This document shows, one piece after another, positions 1 to 11,349 of a DNA stretch of 64,000 bases. The DNA lies in the NCBI GenBank assembly GCA_933228675.1, contig OW121743.1, forward strand, positions 53,507,903-53,571,902. The letters run 5' to 3'. The notes below the pieces were generated by a model, which saw nothing but the letters and a program-made list of their open reading frames with translations, searched no databases and was not told the DNA's origin. The translations under genes and the position numbers were made by a program. Every line of letters begins with the position of its first letter. Positions within the stretch are counted from its first letter, which is position 1. The DNA is from Stomorhina lunata (Eukaryota > Arthropoda > Insecta > Diptera > Rhiniidae).

Positions 1-17
1 ATATTTGGTAGTCAAAG

Positions 18-1774
18 TAGAGCTGCAAAATTATCGATAGTCAGCACCACTAGATAGTTTCGATAGTTTGAGAAAAACTATCGATACTATCGGATCTTCT
101 TAAGTGCTACTTCAAAACAAATAAGAATAGTAAGTCAAGTCCGACAGTATGATATCCTAAACTTGTAAGGTCGAATAATCAACAATTATTTGTTAAATTT
201 TACAAGTACAATTAATATATTTCAGTTATTGGGTCTTATCTGAGAGCTAGGGTCAAATATGGATCGATATGGTGGTGTAAGATATACTTAACTTATTTTG
301 TTGATTTTTGCAACATTAATATTATTTCATTATCGAAAAACGAAGTCGATTATATTAATATATAAATATTAAACATTTTTTTTTTTTTATCAATTCTATT
401 ATTATTCTATACATCTCTTCTACATTGCACAGTGGGATACGGCCAAAACTCAATAACTTGGTCATTTCTTGACTTTTGTTCTTGAAATTTTTAGTGTATA
501 TAAATAATATACTTTTAGTTAAACTAAAATAGTTTTTTTAAGAAAATATAAAGTCTGTGGTCACTTAAAACTGGACTAATAAACATGCTGAAAAAATCTT
601 TGCTGGCGATTATAAAAATGATTTACTTAAATAGGATAATATATGAAAAGAATATCTATCCTACGATACATGACTTGTCAAAATCGGGGATTTCCTTTCA
701 GAGATATTGGGCTCGTACTATGAGCTTATAACCAGATATTGTATGCTTCTAACAAACCTACAGAAAAACTCTAAACATAGAATGTGTTTTTAAAAAATAT
801 TACGAGTCCTTGAATAATATAAAATTTGCAGATTTTACATTTTTTTTGCGTCCACATTTATGTGACCACTACCTATATACTTAAATAAATTATATAAAGG
901 TCATTCAAAATTATCTTTTTTTATCTTTATATATACATTTTGCATAGAATTAGAAAGGAAACTAAAGAAAATGACATACAAATATTACATCACGCCCATA
1001 TCTCACTTCAAGTAGTGATTTTTTCGCGATAAATTGTGAAAAAGGGGTTTTACTAAAAACGTTATAATTCTTAAAATGGGATGCAAATGGATATGAAACT
1101 CATAGAGCTTGTTAATAATTCAATTCAGCTATTAAAGAGTGTTGCGCTTCAACCTCTAAAAATATCTAAAATATCTCTAATATATCAAACTTTTTATTAA
1201 AATTTTTTTTTTATGGTTGTTTTAACTGCTCAAATTCTAAATGAAGCTTAGGTCAAAAAATATGGAAATTGGAGCGGTTGATTAGTAAAAGGTATCTACT
1301 TTTTAATCCAAAAAAGAAGAAGTTAAAATTTTACACGTATTCCAAAATTAAGCGAATTTTATATATGGGTCCAAATATTCATATAATTTCATTAAAAACA
1401 TATAAACAAATACTCAAACTTTGATTAATTATTACAGCCTTAGTAGGCAATGCAGTATGGTAAAAATTTGGGATTACGTGTTTTGAAATGTCAGCTCTAA
1501 TCTGACACTAAAATTTCCTAAAAAAAAGAAATTAAAAACATTTATGGGGGTTTTGGCCGCAATTTCCTACTGTGCATTGGATAAATTCGAGAATAACTCA
1601 TTTTAATTAGCATATTAAAATATTACCATAAAAATTTACCGGCGGCTTAAAAACTTTAGCTACATTAAATCAACTTCGTATTTACTATTAAAATTTTTCG
1701 ATAGTGAAATAAACTATCGATATTTTATGAAAAATAAAACTATCGATAGTACTATCGATTGTTTTGCAGCTCTA
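18..1774. mobile_element. Non-autonomous hAT-like element
   Basis: Both ends read TAGAGCTGCAAAA facing inward, followed by ATCGATAGT-rich subterminal repeats (about 20-110 and 1690-1765). The flanks AGTCAAAG (10-17) and CGTCAAAG (1775-1782) match at 7 of 8 positions, as expected for an 8-bp target duplication. TAGAG fits the hAT terminal pattern YARNG. No transposase is visible inside. Another TIR element (428-1574) is nested in it. Class assignment is inference from the ends and duplication length. Confidence 0.6.
428..1574. mobile_element. TIR element with CACAGTG ends, Transib-like
   Basis: The left end is CACAGTGGGATACGGCCAAA and the inverted right end is CACAGTAGGAAATTGCGGCC. Both are flanked by the identical pentamer CATTG (423-427 and 1575-1579), a 5-bp target duplication. 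CAC-type ends with a 5-bp duplication are typical of Transib elements. No coding capacity is seen. A truncated inverted copy of the left half lies at about 6735-7234. It could instead be another CAC-ended family, since no transposase is present to decide. Confidence 0.5.
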
Positions 1775-1782
1775 CGTCAAAG

Positions 1783-2229
1783 CGTTATATATTATATTGG
1801 TTTTTAATGTCTTCCTTAACATTTAAGTCATATCTGGACAGTATTTCTATCTATCAATCGCTACTGAATGTAAACAAAATCACTAAATTTTTGAAAACAT
1901 CATTGGAACAACATTAAGCTAAAACGGATCGTGATCGAATGGGAATTAGCCGTCATATGCTGACTGGACAGTTTTACAAGATATTGCACACCAGTCATAT
2001 TAAAGTGGACCAAGACCAATGAAAAACACATAAACGCACAAACAAACATATGTACATTTCATGAGCACGTGTGTGTGACTTAGCTTTCTCCATTGGTTGT
2101 TTCCGAATTGGAGTAAAAGCGGCTACTCTCTTTTTTATAGGACTTTTCAAATGAATCATACGGCAAATAAATGTATGGAAGTGCAACAAATTTATATTAT
2201 GTAGTCTTCGGACAAATCATTTTTAACTA
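1783..2229. other. Non-coding spacer, nothing recognised
   Basis: AT-rich sequence with no conserved ORF, RNA gene or repeat boundary that I can see. Confidence 0.4.
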
Positions 2230-3024
2230 GGGTGTACCTTATTTTACGAAAGTGCCAAATTCCCCCCAGAAATGTAAAAAAACATAAAAACATGCTGTGG
2301 AATTTTTTTTTCAAAATTGCATAAGAGGAACGCGTGCCTCACCCGCCCCAAAGTGTTAACCGTTTTTAGTATGGGAAGAAATTGGAGTCTTTTTATTAAA
2401 AATATATATTAACCCCAAACAGACATGGGGACTAAAATGAGCTTATGAAATAACTAAAAATTTAAATACATTAAAGCACAAAATAAAATTCTAAGACTAT
2501 AAGAAAAAATGTGAGTCATTTGAGACCCCATGTCTGTTTAGGGTTTATACATAAATACTTTTTAATAAAATAAAATGTTAATACAAATTTATATATTTTT
2601 GCTTTTGGAATAAAATTTGGTAATCAATTCATAATATTGCGTCATTTTCCTATAGTAAAGGAAAAAAACTTCAAGTTCTGGCCATTGATCCCAGGGAAGA
2701 AAGGATTAAACTTTTCCAAATTTTCAAAAATTACAATAACTCTGAAACTACTTCATGGATTTTTAATTTTGATGAATTAAAGTAAAGCTAATTTAGTTCT
2801 CCATTAAATTATTATAATTAAATTATTGGTTAAAGTTTAGGCAAAACCAAAAATACTCCCATTTTTTTCTATACCAAAAAGTTAAACACTTTGTGGGCGG
2901 ATCGGCGTGTGTTTCCTTTATAAAATTTTGAAAAAAATTTTGCACAGTATGTTTTTTGTTACGTAGAACATTTCTGGTGGGAGTTACGGTTCTATTTCGC
3001 ACTTTCGTAATATAAGGTGCACCC
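2230..3024. mobile_element. Tc1/mariner-type MITE with long inverted ends
   Basis: The ends are GGGTGTACCTTATTTTACG and, inverted, GGGTGCACCTTATATTACG, each abutting a TA dinucleotide (2228-2229 and 3025-3026). The arms stay complementary for well over 100 bp, for example the CACCCGCCCCAAAGTGTTAA region against its counterpart near 2880-2910. There is no ORF. TA target and GGGTG ends fit a non-autonomous Tc1/mariner relative. Confidence 0.6.
2411..2546. repeat. Short inverted-repeat insert inside the 2230-3024 element
   Basis: AACCCCAAACAGACATGGGG at 2411 faces its near-perfect complement ending at 2546, separated by about 90 bp of AT-rich sequence. It breaks the surrounding element's symmetry and so looks like a later small palindromic insertion. 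Confidence 0.45.
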
Positions 3025-3154
3025 TAATGTATATGAGAAAAATGACCAATTTTTGAATATGAAAAAAAAACTAAGTAAATATTTTTACATATTAACAAGG
3101 TTTAACTATTAAGAACTTACAAGTCTTGAAATGATAAATTATGTCTTACTTTGA

Positions 3155-3480
3155 CAGTTTTTGTCGCTCGTAATTTTTTTTGCGGTTTTTCCTTAGGCGT
3201 GTTGTCAAGGACACGAATTTTAGGGGAGAAATCGCAATAACTCCAAAACTGTTTTATGGATTTCAAATTTTTATGACTTCAAGGAGAGAGCATTAGTTCA
3301 CTTTTTGATTCCATTGTCTTTTCTTTTACAAATAAATCCTAAATGGATGAAATGTAGCAAAAACTGCAAATACTCTCATTTTTCCCCAAATGGGCTCAAA
3401 AACTTTGGGCCCGTTGCGCGGTCTCGTATCCTAAAAATAAATCAATAATATTTTGCACACGTCCGTTTGACATAATTTGG
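3155..3480. repeat. Diverged copy related to 2690-2925
   Basis: The order AATAACTC-AAACT-TCATGGATTT, then ATACTC-CATTTTT, then AAAGTTAAAC/AAAACTTTGGGC is shared with the right half of the neighbouring MITE, at low identity. Boundaries are not resolved. Confidence 0.3.
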
Positions 3481-4698
3481 CTATATAATTTCACTATAAG
3501 AAGTCGATCAGAGACAAAAACCAAAAAACGACCCACTCTAATATATATTCTTTTAGGAGTTTCTAATGCATCCACCGTATATTAAGTCCGGGCCTAACTA
3601 AAAGATATAAAAAATGGGTGGGGTTATATGGAAGCTATAATAAAAAGTGAACCGATTTCGCCCAATTTTAATACCAAATTTTCAATCAATTAGAAATACT
3701 GTTGTCAAATTTTGTTGCTATAGTTCGTTTATTAGCTATTAATAATAGCCTATTATGCTTTCAGCTGACGGACATACAGACTGAAAACCAATATTCATTT
3801 AGTAGTTTTTACGTAAGTTGTTTTTGTGGATGATATAGTCAATTAAGAACCGATTTCGCCCAATTTTAATACCGAAATCCAGACGAACATCTCTTGGTTG
3901 GTTTCAGAATTTTATAAGGATCCAGAATATACGGCTATAGACATATAAATAGCACATTTTACCAAGAGTTTTTTCTTCTGCTTTGATATCGTAAAAATTA
4001 CACTGTGCTAGTTGAAAAAACCGACAAAAGGGAGACCTCAATTTTTTTTATAACGCTATATCTCAAAGACTAAAGCTTACCTAAAAAAAAACAGTAAGCT
4101 CCATTGAATTCAGCGCACTCGATTTATCTTTACCCACATCGAGCACAATTTTATATATGGCCAAGGCCGTGGGCTGGAACGTCACCAGTTTGCGCAATTT
4201 TCGACGTATATTTGATGAACAAAGTAAAAAAGTAGCGATAACTTTTGTTCACTCAAAATATATTCTCAGGCTGTAACTTTGGCGCAAAAAAATGTGCTTC
4301 TATTTCTTGCAAATTAAAAGTTACAGCCATTTGAAGTTAACTGGAACGTCACACTAAAAGAGAAGTGGTCTAAGAGCTTGTACAACATTTTCCAAAATTT
4401 CGTAATGTTTTCAAAAACCTGGACACGTTTCCCTCCAACATATCGTAGGTGAAAGATCAAAGAATACTCTACGCACAAAAAATTTATAAAAAATTGCATT
4501 TATAGTTGTTTTGGATGCAAAAATGCGAGACTGGAACGTCACCAAAAAAAAAGACTGGAACAACACATAAAGTTCTCTTACTTAGGAGCCATGCAAAAAC
4601 GACCAATGTGAATAAATAAAACACTAAAATTTACTTAAAAAATTTTATTTGTTTATTTTTTATTGGATAAAAAAAACAACATCACTTTATGTTTGATT

Positions 4699-5906
4699 CA
4701 GAGACCGAATATTAATACTTTTAAAACAATATTTTCATATTTTAATCCATACAAAAACTATCATTGAAGTTTAAAAAATAATAAAAATCCCTAAAGATTT
4801 TTAATTGTTCGAAAAATTTTGTATCGTTTTTCAATCCGATGAAAATAAAAAATAAAAAAATCGTTTGGGATATTTATCAGTTCAAAATAATTTTCATCTT
4901 TTTTCATCCGATGAAAAAAAATTTTAATAGAAAATATTCAAATTTTATTTCTGTATTTGGTTTCATTCATCATAATGTTCTTGCATAGATTAGGCAAGTC
5001 CAAAATCCTTGCTCCAGCTGCCGTAGCAGGGGGATTTCTCGCATGATTACCCCTTGGAGTAATGTTGTTTCTTTCCATGCTTAAAACATCGTAAGTGCTA
5101 AGTCGATGGGTGATGGATCCAAAGACACAAGCGAGCCGCTCGATCCGAGACTGACGCCCGCTTGCAGCCGCAACTAACATGTTGAACAGACGCTGCATTT
5201 TCGTACTTTACCTAGTACAATTATCTTAGACCCTTAGACCATATACGTTGGAATCGCCCTTTTATATTAGCCCTGACCTAAAATCCCACACGGGTTGCTT
5301 ACCGCATCTAAAACTAGGTTGCTCAGGTTTACAGGATGCACCACGAGAAGGTTAGAGTGGGAATTGGATACAGTTCTTACCTGGTAGCTAGAGACGCCAG
5401 GCAATTGCTGCATCCTCCCAGGCCCAATGCTCCACTGGGAATCAAGGATGACAGAAGAAGAAGATTTGTCCTGGTATAAAAAGTCTTTAGGACGTTTAAA
5501 TAACAATAAATTCAATTATTGTTGCAAATTTTATGTTGAAATGGTTTTGCGAGTCAAAGAAACACCAATAGTTCCATTAGGACTATTAGGTTTAATTTCG
5601 ATGTCCTAAAACATTCCAATTATTTGGAAACATATTCATACATTCATTGTTGAAAATTTTAAAATTTCAAAAATATTTTATTTTTTCAAAGTCAAAACAG
5701 AAGTTCAAAAATAAAACAATCAATAAAATATTTTTCTGTTCGGATATTTATCGTTAAAGATATTTAAAATTTTCATCATGAGGGATATTTATATTTCAAA
5801 TATAAATCCCTCATTTTTATTCATCGATCGAAATGAAAATAAATTTTCATCGGCAATGATATTTATATTTGATTGATTTAAAAAATAAAACAATATTCGG
5901 TCTCTG
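4699..5906. mobile_element. Non-autonomous hAT element with perfect 8-bp target duplication
   Basis: Starts CAGAGACCGAATATT and ends in its inverse AATATTCGGTCTCTG. The octamer GTTTGATT is perfectly duplicated at 4691-4698 and 5907-5914. CAGAG fits the hAT YARNG terminus. The same element occurs inverted at 21700-22475, where about 500 bp (here about 4963-5468) is missing, so that stretch is an insertion in this copy. No transposase ORF. Confidence 0.8.
4963..5468 (-). mobile_element. LINE 5' segment inserted in the hAT element
   Basis: Absent from the sister hAT copy at 21700. Read on the - strand it begins with TTCTTCTGTCATCCTTGATT and continues through CCCAGTGGAGCATTGGGCCT. Both blocks recur near 14880-14845 (- strand), and the first plus CCCAGTGGAGCA recurs near 25985-26015 (+ strand). 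ATTTG flanks both sides. A short ORF (4938-5198, -) reads out of it but has no domain I recognise. Probably a 5'-derived or SINE-like piece of a retroelement. Confidence 0.4.
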
Positions 5907-6361
5907 GTTTGATTATACTATTCAGTAGGTACGTAATTTCTTTCAAAAACAATATTAAGTGAAATTATTTTCTCATAAAGTTGTAAAGAAAAAATTAAAT
6001 AAAATAAAATAGAAACCGATGCTCAAAAATTTTGATATATTAATACTTCACAAATGTACTCTCTTTGTTTTGTGAGGCTTTGGACTGTAAACAAACAAAT
6101 GACAATTACAAAAGCACTAGATAATAAGAAAAAAAATTTTCATTGAATTCCCCTTTTCCGCGGCCTTGGCCATATGTAATCTTGAGTAATATTAACATTT
6201 TTGCATAAATTTAAACATAAATATCTCTGAAACTACTCATCCAAATTTGACAAAGTTAGACATAGGCTTGAACATAAATCAAAATTTTTATTTTTTTCCA
6301 AATAACTTTTTACTGACCAACCCCTTTATATGTTATTCTTCCCTTTATACAGTATAAAAAA

Positions 6362-7262
6362 GTAAGAAAGTGTTATAGTCGGTCAAGCCCGACTATACGA
6401 TACCCTTCACTACTAAGGTCAAAGATGCTCTTTTTTCTGTAACGAAATTTGTTACAGTGATTTTGGTTTATATAAGCATTATTTGTTTTAAATTTCATGA
6501 AAAAATATTGTTATTTGTGGCCAATATATCAATTCCGGGAAGGGGGACCTGTGTCAGGTACCATAAATAATGGACCGATTTTAAGGAATTTCAATAGCCA
6601 AAAAAATTTCATTAAATTATCTTTAGAATTGCGACCTGTACTGTACCTGGGGGTCCAGCCACCCAATCGGACGGACCCCCAGGAAAGTGATTCTAAGCCT
6701 ATTGGTATATTTACTAAAAGGTCTTAGACAAATATTTATATTTTTAATTTTGAATGACCTTTATACAATTTATTTAAGTATATAGGTAGTGGTCACATAA
6801 TTGTGGACGCAATAAAAATTGTGAAATCTGCAAATTTTATATTATTAAATGACTCGTAATATTTTTTAAAAACATATTCGATGTTTAGAGTTTTTCTGTA
6901 GGTTTGTTAGAAGCATACAAAATGTGGTTATAAGCTCATAGTATGAGCCCAATATCTCTGAAAGGACATGTCCGATTTTGACAAGTCATGTATCGTAGGA
7001 TAGATATTCTTTTCATATATTATCCTATTTAAGTAAATAATTTTTATAATCCCCAGCAACGATTTTTTCAGCATGTTTAGTAGTCCAGTTTTAAGTGACC
7101 ACAGACTTTATATTTTCTTAAAAAAACTATTTCAGTTTAACTAAAGGTACATTATTTATATACACTAAAAATTTCAAGAACAAAAGTCAAGAAATGACCA
7201 AGTTATTGAGTTTTGGCCGTATTCTCCCACTGTGCTATGGTGGTGAAGGGTATAAATATTTT
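6362..7262 (+). repeat. Dispersed repeat E (GGTCAAGCCCGAC family), split by an insertion
   Basis: Begins GTAAGAAAGTGTTATAGTCG, then GGTCAAGCCCGACTATACGATACCCTTCAC, and ends with GGTGAAGGGTATAAATA. The same blocks occur on the - strand at about 35226-36012, and diverged versions near 14940-15250, 26190-26480 and 28900-29340. It is non-coding apart from a 76-codon chance ORF. An inverted fragment of the CACAGTG element sits at 6735-7234. Confidence 0.5.
6735..7234 (-). mobile_element. Truncated inverted copy of the CACAGTG-ended element
   Basis: The reverse complement matches about 428-910 closely, including GGCCAAAACTCAATAACTTG and the terminal CACAGTGGGAGAATACGGCC ending at 7234. The other end is missing, so only one terminus is present. 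Confidence 0.6.
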
Positions 7263-7499
7263 TACATTTATTTTGATATTATCTTTAATCCTAGGGGGTG
7301 ACTGACTCAACTTTTTTTTCGAACCACTCTACTATACTTCATAAATAAGACACCTCTACATTAATCAAAATTACAATTTTTTTCAAATTCATTAAACACA
7401 TTTTATGAATGTATCTTATGTATCCCCTTTTTACTGGCCAACCCCTTTAAGTAAGTAGTTTAAGCCACTGTGCTAAAATTGATATAATTAAAATTAAAT

Positions 7500-7740
7500 A
7501 TCTGTCTGGGCTTCCGTAACCAGTTCTCTGAACCCTAAACCGTAGTCGGTGTCACTTTGACATCGCCCTCCGCGTTCAAGTCTTTTGCTGCGTATCGAGT
7601 GGAAGCCGTGGAGCCATTAGAGCCAGACTGTTCCTTCTAGGTGTCTCCGACCAGCGGATCCCGAGATCCTGAAAGAGATCCCGATTGAGATCGGCCAGAA
7701 TTTGAGATTACAGTAACCTCAAATTCCGAATTTTTAACCA
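7500..7740 (-). mobile_element. LINE ORF1-like fragment
   Basis: The reverse complement aligns with the better preserved copy at 11950-12240 (same GTCGGTGTCACTTTGA, CCCGAGATCCTGAA and CCTCAAATTCCGAAT blocks). Frames are broken by stops. Probably the acidic N-terminal part of a non-LTR retrotransposon ORF1. Confidence 0.4.
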
Positions 7741-8358
7741 TTTATTTTATGAAACAGCCCACTGTGCAGTGTAACTAACGTAACCACAATGACGTTAAAG
7801 ATAATTTAAGATCTTTTGTCTGGTCCAACCAATTACCACACAATAACACACCATAAACGCAATGCAATAATCACTTTCAATTTTGATTAATGTTTATTAC
7901 GCGAATTTATTTATTTTATGTATATTTTGAAATTTCTTTTTTTTTTCTAAATTTTTGTTCTTAAATTGGCGCCACTTTACAGATGTTGTGTTAAAAGACA
8001 AATAATTTACAGAAAAGATTTTTATTTCTATAATTACAAATTTATTCTTCCCGTTCTTATAACGTCGCCTGTCAATTGAATACTGAGGACAAAGTAGAAA
8101 GATTTTCAACTTTGCTCACTAAATTCGAAATTTTTATTTGAAAATTATTATTATTTTTTATTACATCGCAAGTCAAACGAAAGCACAATCACAACGCGAT
8201 CGCAGTACAAAATCATAAAAAAGGGAACTAAATACTTTTACTCTTTAATTGTTCCTTTATATTTTTTTCATTTCGATTCTTTGTTCTATTTAAGTTGTCG
8301 CGTTACTGTTAAGATTTCATATGTTTCACTCTCGTTTTGAATGGTTGGTTTGAACGTT
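7741..8358. other. Non-coding spacer, nothing recognised
   Basis: AT-rich sequence. Short chance ORFs have no recognisable domain. Confidence 0.4.
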
Positions 8359-8400
8359 AGATGGATGGATGGATGGATGTATGGTTGGATGGGATCGATC
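8359..8400. repeat. GGAT microsatellite
   Basis: Five or so ATGG/GGAT units (ATGGATGGATGGATGGATG) followed by degenerate units. Confidence 0.7.
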
Positions 8401-8654
8401 GATGTTTGACTTGAGTTGACTTGTCTAGTTGTTAATTGTCTGTCTGGCAGTCGTTTAGTCTGTATTGCGATAAATTTGTTTAAATTGAATTCTAATTGTT
8501 CAGCCAATAAACTTTTTTTTAGCGATAGTGATGATAGTAAAACGATAAAAGCTTTTATGCCCCCGACACATGTTAAGTTGATGGAGGATGTTTGTATTTC
8601 ACATTTAATAGTACAAATATAGACTAGAAATGCATAGACAGAAATACGCTACTG

Positions 8655-8710
8655 GGTTAGATTAGAAAGGCGGTGTCAGAATGATACCTTCTTGACATTT
8701 ATTAGCATTT
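8655..8710 (-). mobile_element. LINE 3'-end fragment
   Basis: GAAAGGCGGTGTCAGAATGATACCTTC resembles in order and sense the 3' termini at about 48070 and 52075 (-) and, inverted, 56780 (+), all of which carry GGTGTCA-n-GACACCTTC. Only the terminal stub is present. Confidence 0.4.
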
Positions 8711-8929
8711 AACTGGTTTCCGAGGAAGGATTTATATGGAAACTTGTAAGAACTTGTGCGAAATTCTAGCTTCACATCTACTACATACATAAAGGGTGTC
8801 CCAACTAGAACGCAATTTTTAAATTTTAAATAAAACACAGATATTTAAAAAAAAAATCGTGAAAATTTATTATATCTTAAAGTAGACAGAATGAGGTTAT
8901 GTATGGAACAAGATATCGTGCAGTTTTAA

Positions 8930-10130
8930 TTTTTTTTTACAGAAAATTTTCGATATAAATTTTTTTATAGAAAATTTTCGATATAGAATTTTTTATAGAA
9001 AATTTTCGATATAGAATTTTTTATAGAAAATTTTCGATATAGAATTTTTTATAGAAAATGTTTTTTTTTTTTTTGTATAGAAAATTTTTTATATAATTTT
9101 TGTTTTTATAGAACATTTTTGATATAAATTTTTTTTTTTTAAATTTTACATATAAAAATTTTTTATTGAAAATTTTCCATATAAAAATTTTTATAGAAAT
9201 TTTTCGATATCAAATTTTTTATAGAAAATTTTTGATATAAAACTTTTTATAGAAAATTTTCGATACAAAATTTTTTATAGAAAATTTTGGTTATAAACTT
9301 TTTTATAGAAAATTTTCGATATAAAATTTTCTAAAAAAAAATGTTCGATGTAAAATTTTCTATAAAAAATTTTCGATATAAAATTTTCTATAAAAAAAAT
9401 TCGATATAAAAATTTCTATAGAAAATTTTCGATATAAAAATTTCTATAGAAAATTTTCGATATAAAAATTTCTATAGAAAATTTTCGATATCAAATTTTT
9501 TATAGAAAATTTTCGATATTAAATTTTTTACAGAAAATTTTCGATATAAAATTTTTAATAGAAAATTTTCGATATAACAATGTTTATAGAAAATTTTCGA
9601 TATAACAATTTTTATAGAAAATTTTCGATATAAAATTTTTAATAGAAAATTTTCGATATAACAATTTTTATAGAAAATTTTCGATATAACAATTTTTATA
9701 GAAAATTTTCGATATAACAATTTTTATAGAAAATTTTCGATATAACAATTTTTACAAAAAATTTTCGATATAACAATTTTTATAGAAAATTTTCGACAAA
9801 AAATTTTTTATAGAAAATTTTCGACAAAAAATTTTTTATAGAAAATTTTCGACAAAAAATTTTTTATAGAAAATTTTCGACAAAAAATTTCTTATAGAAA
9901 ATTTTCGACAAAAATTTTTTTATAGAAAATTTTCGACAAAAAATTTCTTATAGAAAAATTTTCGACAAAAAATTTTTTATAGAAAAATTTTCGACAAAAA
10001 ATTTTTTATAGAAAAATTTTCGACAAAAAATTTTTTATAGAAAATTTTCGACAAAAAATTTTTTTATACAAAGTTTTCGACAAAAAATTTTTTATAGAAA
10101 ATTTTCGACAAACTATTTTTTATATACCAT
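8930..10130. repeat. Satellite array 1, ~28-bp unit, inside the transposon
   Basis: Dozens of copies of a ~28-bp unit containing ATAGAAAATTTTCGA. The sub-variant GATATAAAATTTT dominates at the left and GACAAAAAATTTTT at the right, so blocks have homogenised separately. It shares the GAAAATTTT core with the arrays at 23.8, 38.3, 40.4 and 45.7 kb. Open frames here are translation of the repeat, not genes. Confidence 0.95.
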
Positions 10131-11029
10131 CGATTTAAAAAAACCCCAAAGAAAAACATCTAAAGGTGTAAAATCGCACGATCTAGGCGGCCAATTCTGG
10201 TCTCCAAAACGCGAAATAACACGACCGGGAAATGACTGATGTAACAATTGAATTGTTTCTCTGGCTGTATGACATGTGACGCCATCTTGTTGAAACCACA
10301 TGCCCTCCACATTAATTTCTTCAATTAAAGGCAAAAAAAAACTGTTTATCATTTCATGATACCGAACACAATGACTGTTTGCGCTTGATCTACCTCATTT
10401 TCATAAAAAAAAGGTCCAATGATTCCTCCAGCCCAAAAACCACACCACATAGTGATATGTTGAGGATACATTTGCTTCTCGCGAATCACTCGAGGATTTA
10501 CCTCACCCCAAATGCGACAATTCTGCCTGTTGACGAAGCCATCAAGATGGAAATGGGCCTCATCACTGAAGATGATTTTGTCGGCAAAATCAGCATTTTC
10601 ATATTGTCTCTTCAATACCCAATTAACGAACTCCCTTCGTCCCTGTCCATGGTCATCTGGCTTCAGTTCCTGAGTCAATTGAACTTTGTACGCATGAAGA
10701 TGCAAATCTTTCGTAAAAATCTGCTGCATAGTGGATTTGGAGACACCAATTTGCTGAGCTCGGTGTCGAATTGAGGTGGATGGAGTTTGAGCGACATCAT
10801 TACGTACAGCTGCGGCAGTTTCGGTCGATCGACCTGGTCGAAGGCGCGTTGTTGTCTTTACATCACTAACAGACCCAGTTTCGGCAAATTTATCCATTAA
10901 TCTCTTTACAGTTGACTCTTTTGGAGCATTATTGTAACCCCAAATTGATCGCGATTTGCGAATTGTAGCCGCAAAACTTTCACCATTTTGGTAAAACAAT
11001 TTCACAATGAGAATGCGTTGTTCATTCAA
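10113..11029 (-). pseudogene. Tc1/mariner (DD41D) transposase, frameshifted and truncated
   Basis: The upstream part (10349-11029, 226 codons) has an HTH-like N-terminus with STVKRLMDKF, the IGVSKSTMQQIF helix, and the first catalytic Asp in IIFSDEAHFHLDG followed by NRQNCRIWGE. The second part (10113-10352) continues in another frame with WFQQDGVTCHTA and NWPPRSCDFTPLDVFLWG, giving the second and third Asp. The frame changes at about 10350-10390, just after FFYENE. The C-terminus ends at SMVYK where the satellite begins. It would catalyse cut-and-paste transposition if whole; as it stands it is inactive. Confidence 0.85.
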
Positions 11030-11279
11030 ATATCAAGCAACGACACTTCGAATCGCGGCAAATTTAAAAATTGCGTTCTAGTTGGGGCACATTTTACATA
11101 ATTCCCACGACACTCCAATTGGAACAAGGCGTACTTTTCTCAAACTGCAGCTGCATCCAAATCTATTTTTAGACTCATTGAAAGTGACTTACATTTTAAC
11201 TCCTGCTCCCAAGGGCAAATGCATTAGTTGGAGAAGTTATAAGTTTAAACGCTTTTTTTTGAAAATTTATTTTTTCAAA

Positions 11280-11345
11280 TCGGGTATCGAACTTGGGACC
11301 TCTGGTATGCCAGGCGGATGACTAACCTGCTATGGCACGGCGGTT
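11280..11345 (-). repeat. tRNA-like relic
   Basis: The reverse complement contains CATAGCAGGTTAGTC (D-arm/A-box like) and AAGTTCGATACCC (T-arm/B-box like) about 35 nt apart. No acceptor stem pairs convincingly. Probably a tRNA-derived SINE fragment or decayed tRNA rather than a working gene. Confidence 0.3.
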
Positions 11346-11349
11346 CACA

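Larger units (their letters stand above)
4150..6180. repeat. Inverted arms around the hAT insertion
   Basis: ATATGGCCAAGGCCGTGG near 4155 is matched in inverse orientation by CCGCGGCCTTGGCCATAT near 6158. Between them CTGGAACGTCAC recurs three times (about 4174, 4340, 4531). This suggests an older palindromic repeat that received the 4699-5906 hAT element. No terminal duplication was found. Confidence 0.3.
8792..11094 (-). mobile_element. DD41D Tc1/mariner transposon with both ends, degenerate
   Basis: Terminal inverted repeats of about 35 bp, with core CCCAACTAGAACGCAATTTT at 8800 and its inverse at about 11070. TA abuts both sides (8790-8791, 11095-11096). It encodes a broken transposase on the - strand (10113-11029). 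The stretch that should hold the transposase C-terminus is replaced by about 1.2 kb of tandem repeat (8930-10130). Spacing of the last two catalytic aspartates (41 residues between them) places it in the DD41D (rosa-like) group. Confidence 0.8.

Noticed and set aside
9472..9720. Open frame of 82 codons rich in Phe/Ile/Lys
   Set aside because: It is translation of satellite array 1; the peptide repeats with the DNA unit.
10379..10774. 131-codon + strand frame
   Set aside because: Antisense shadow of the transposase.
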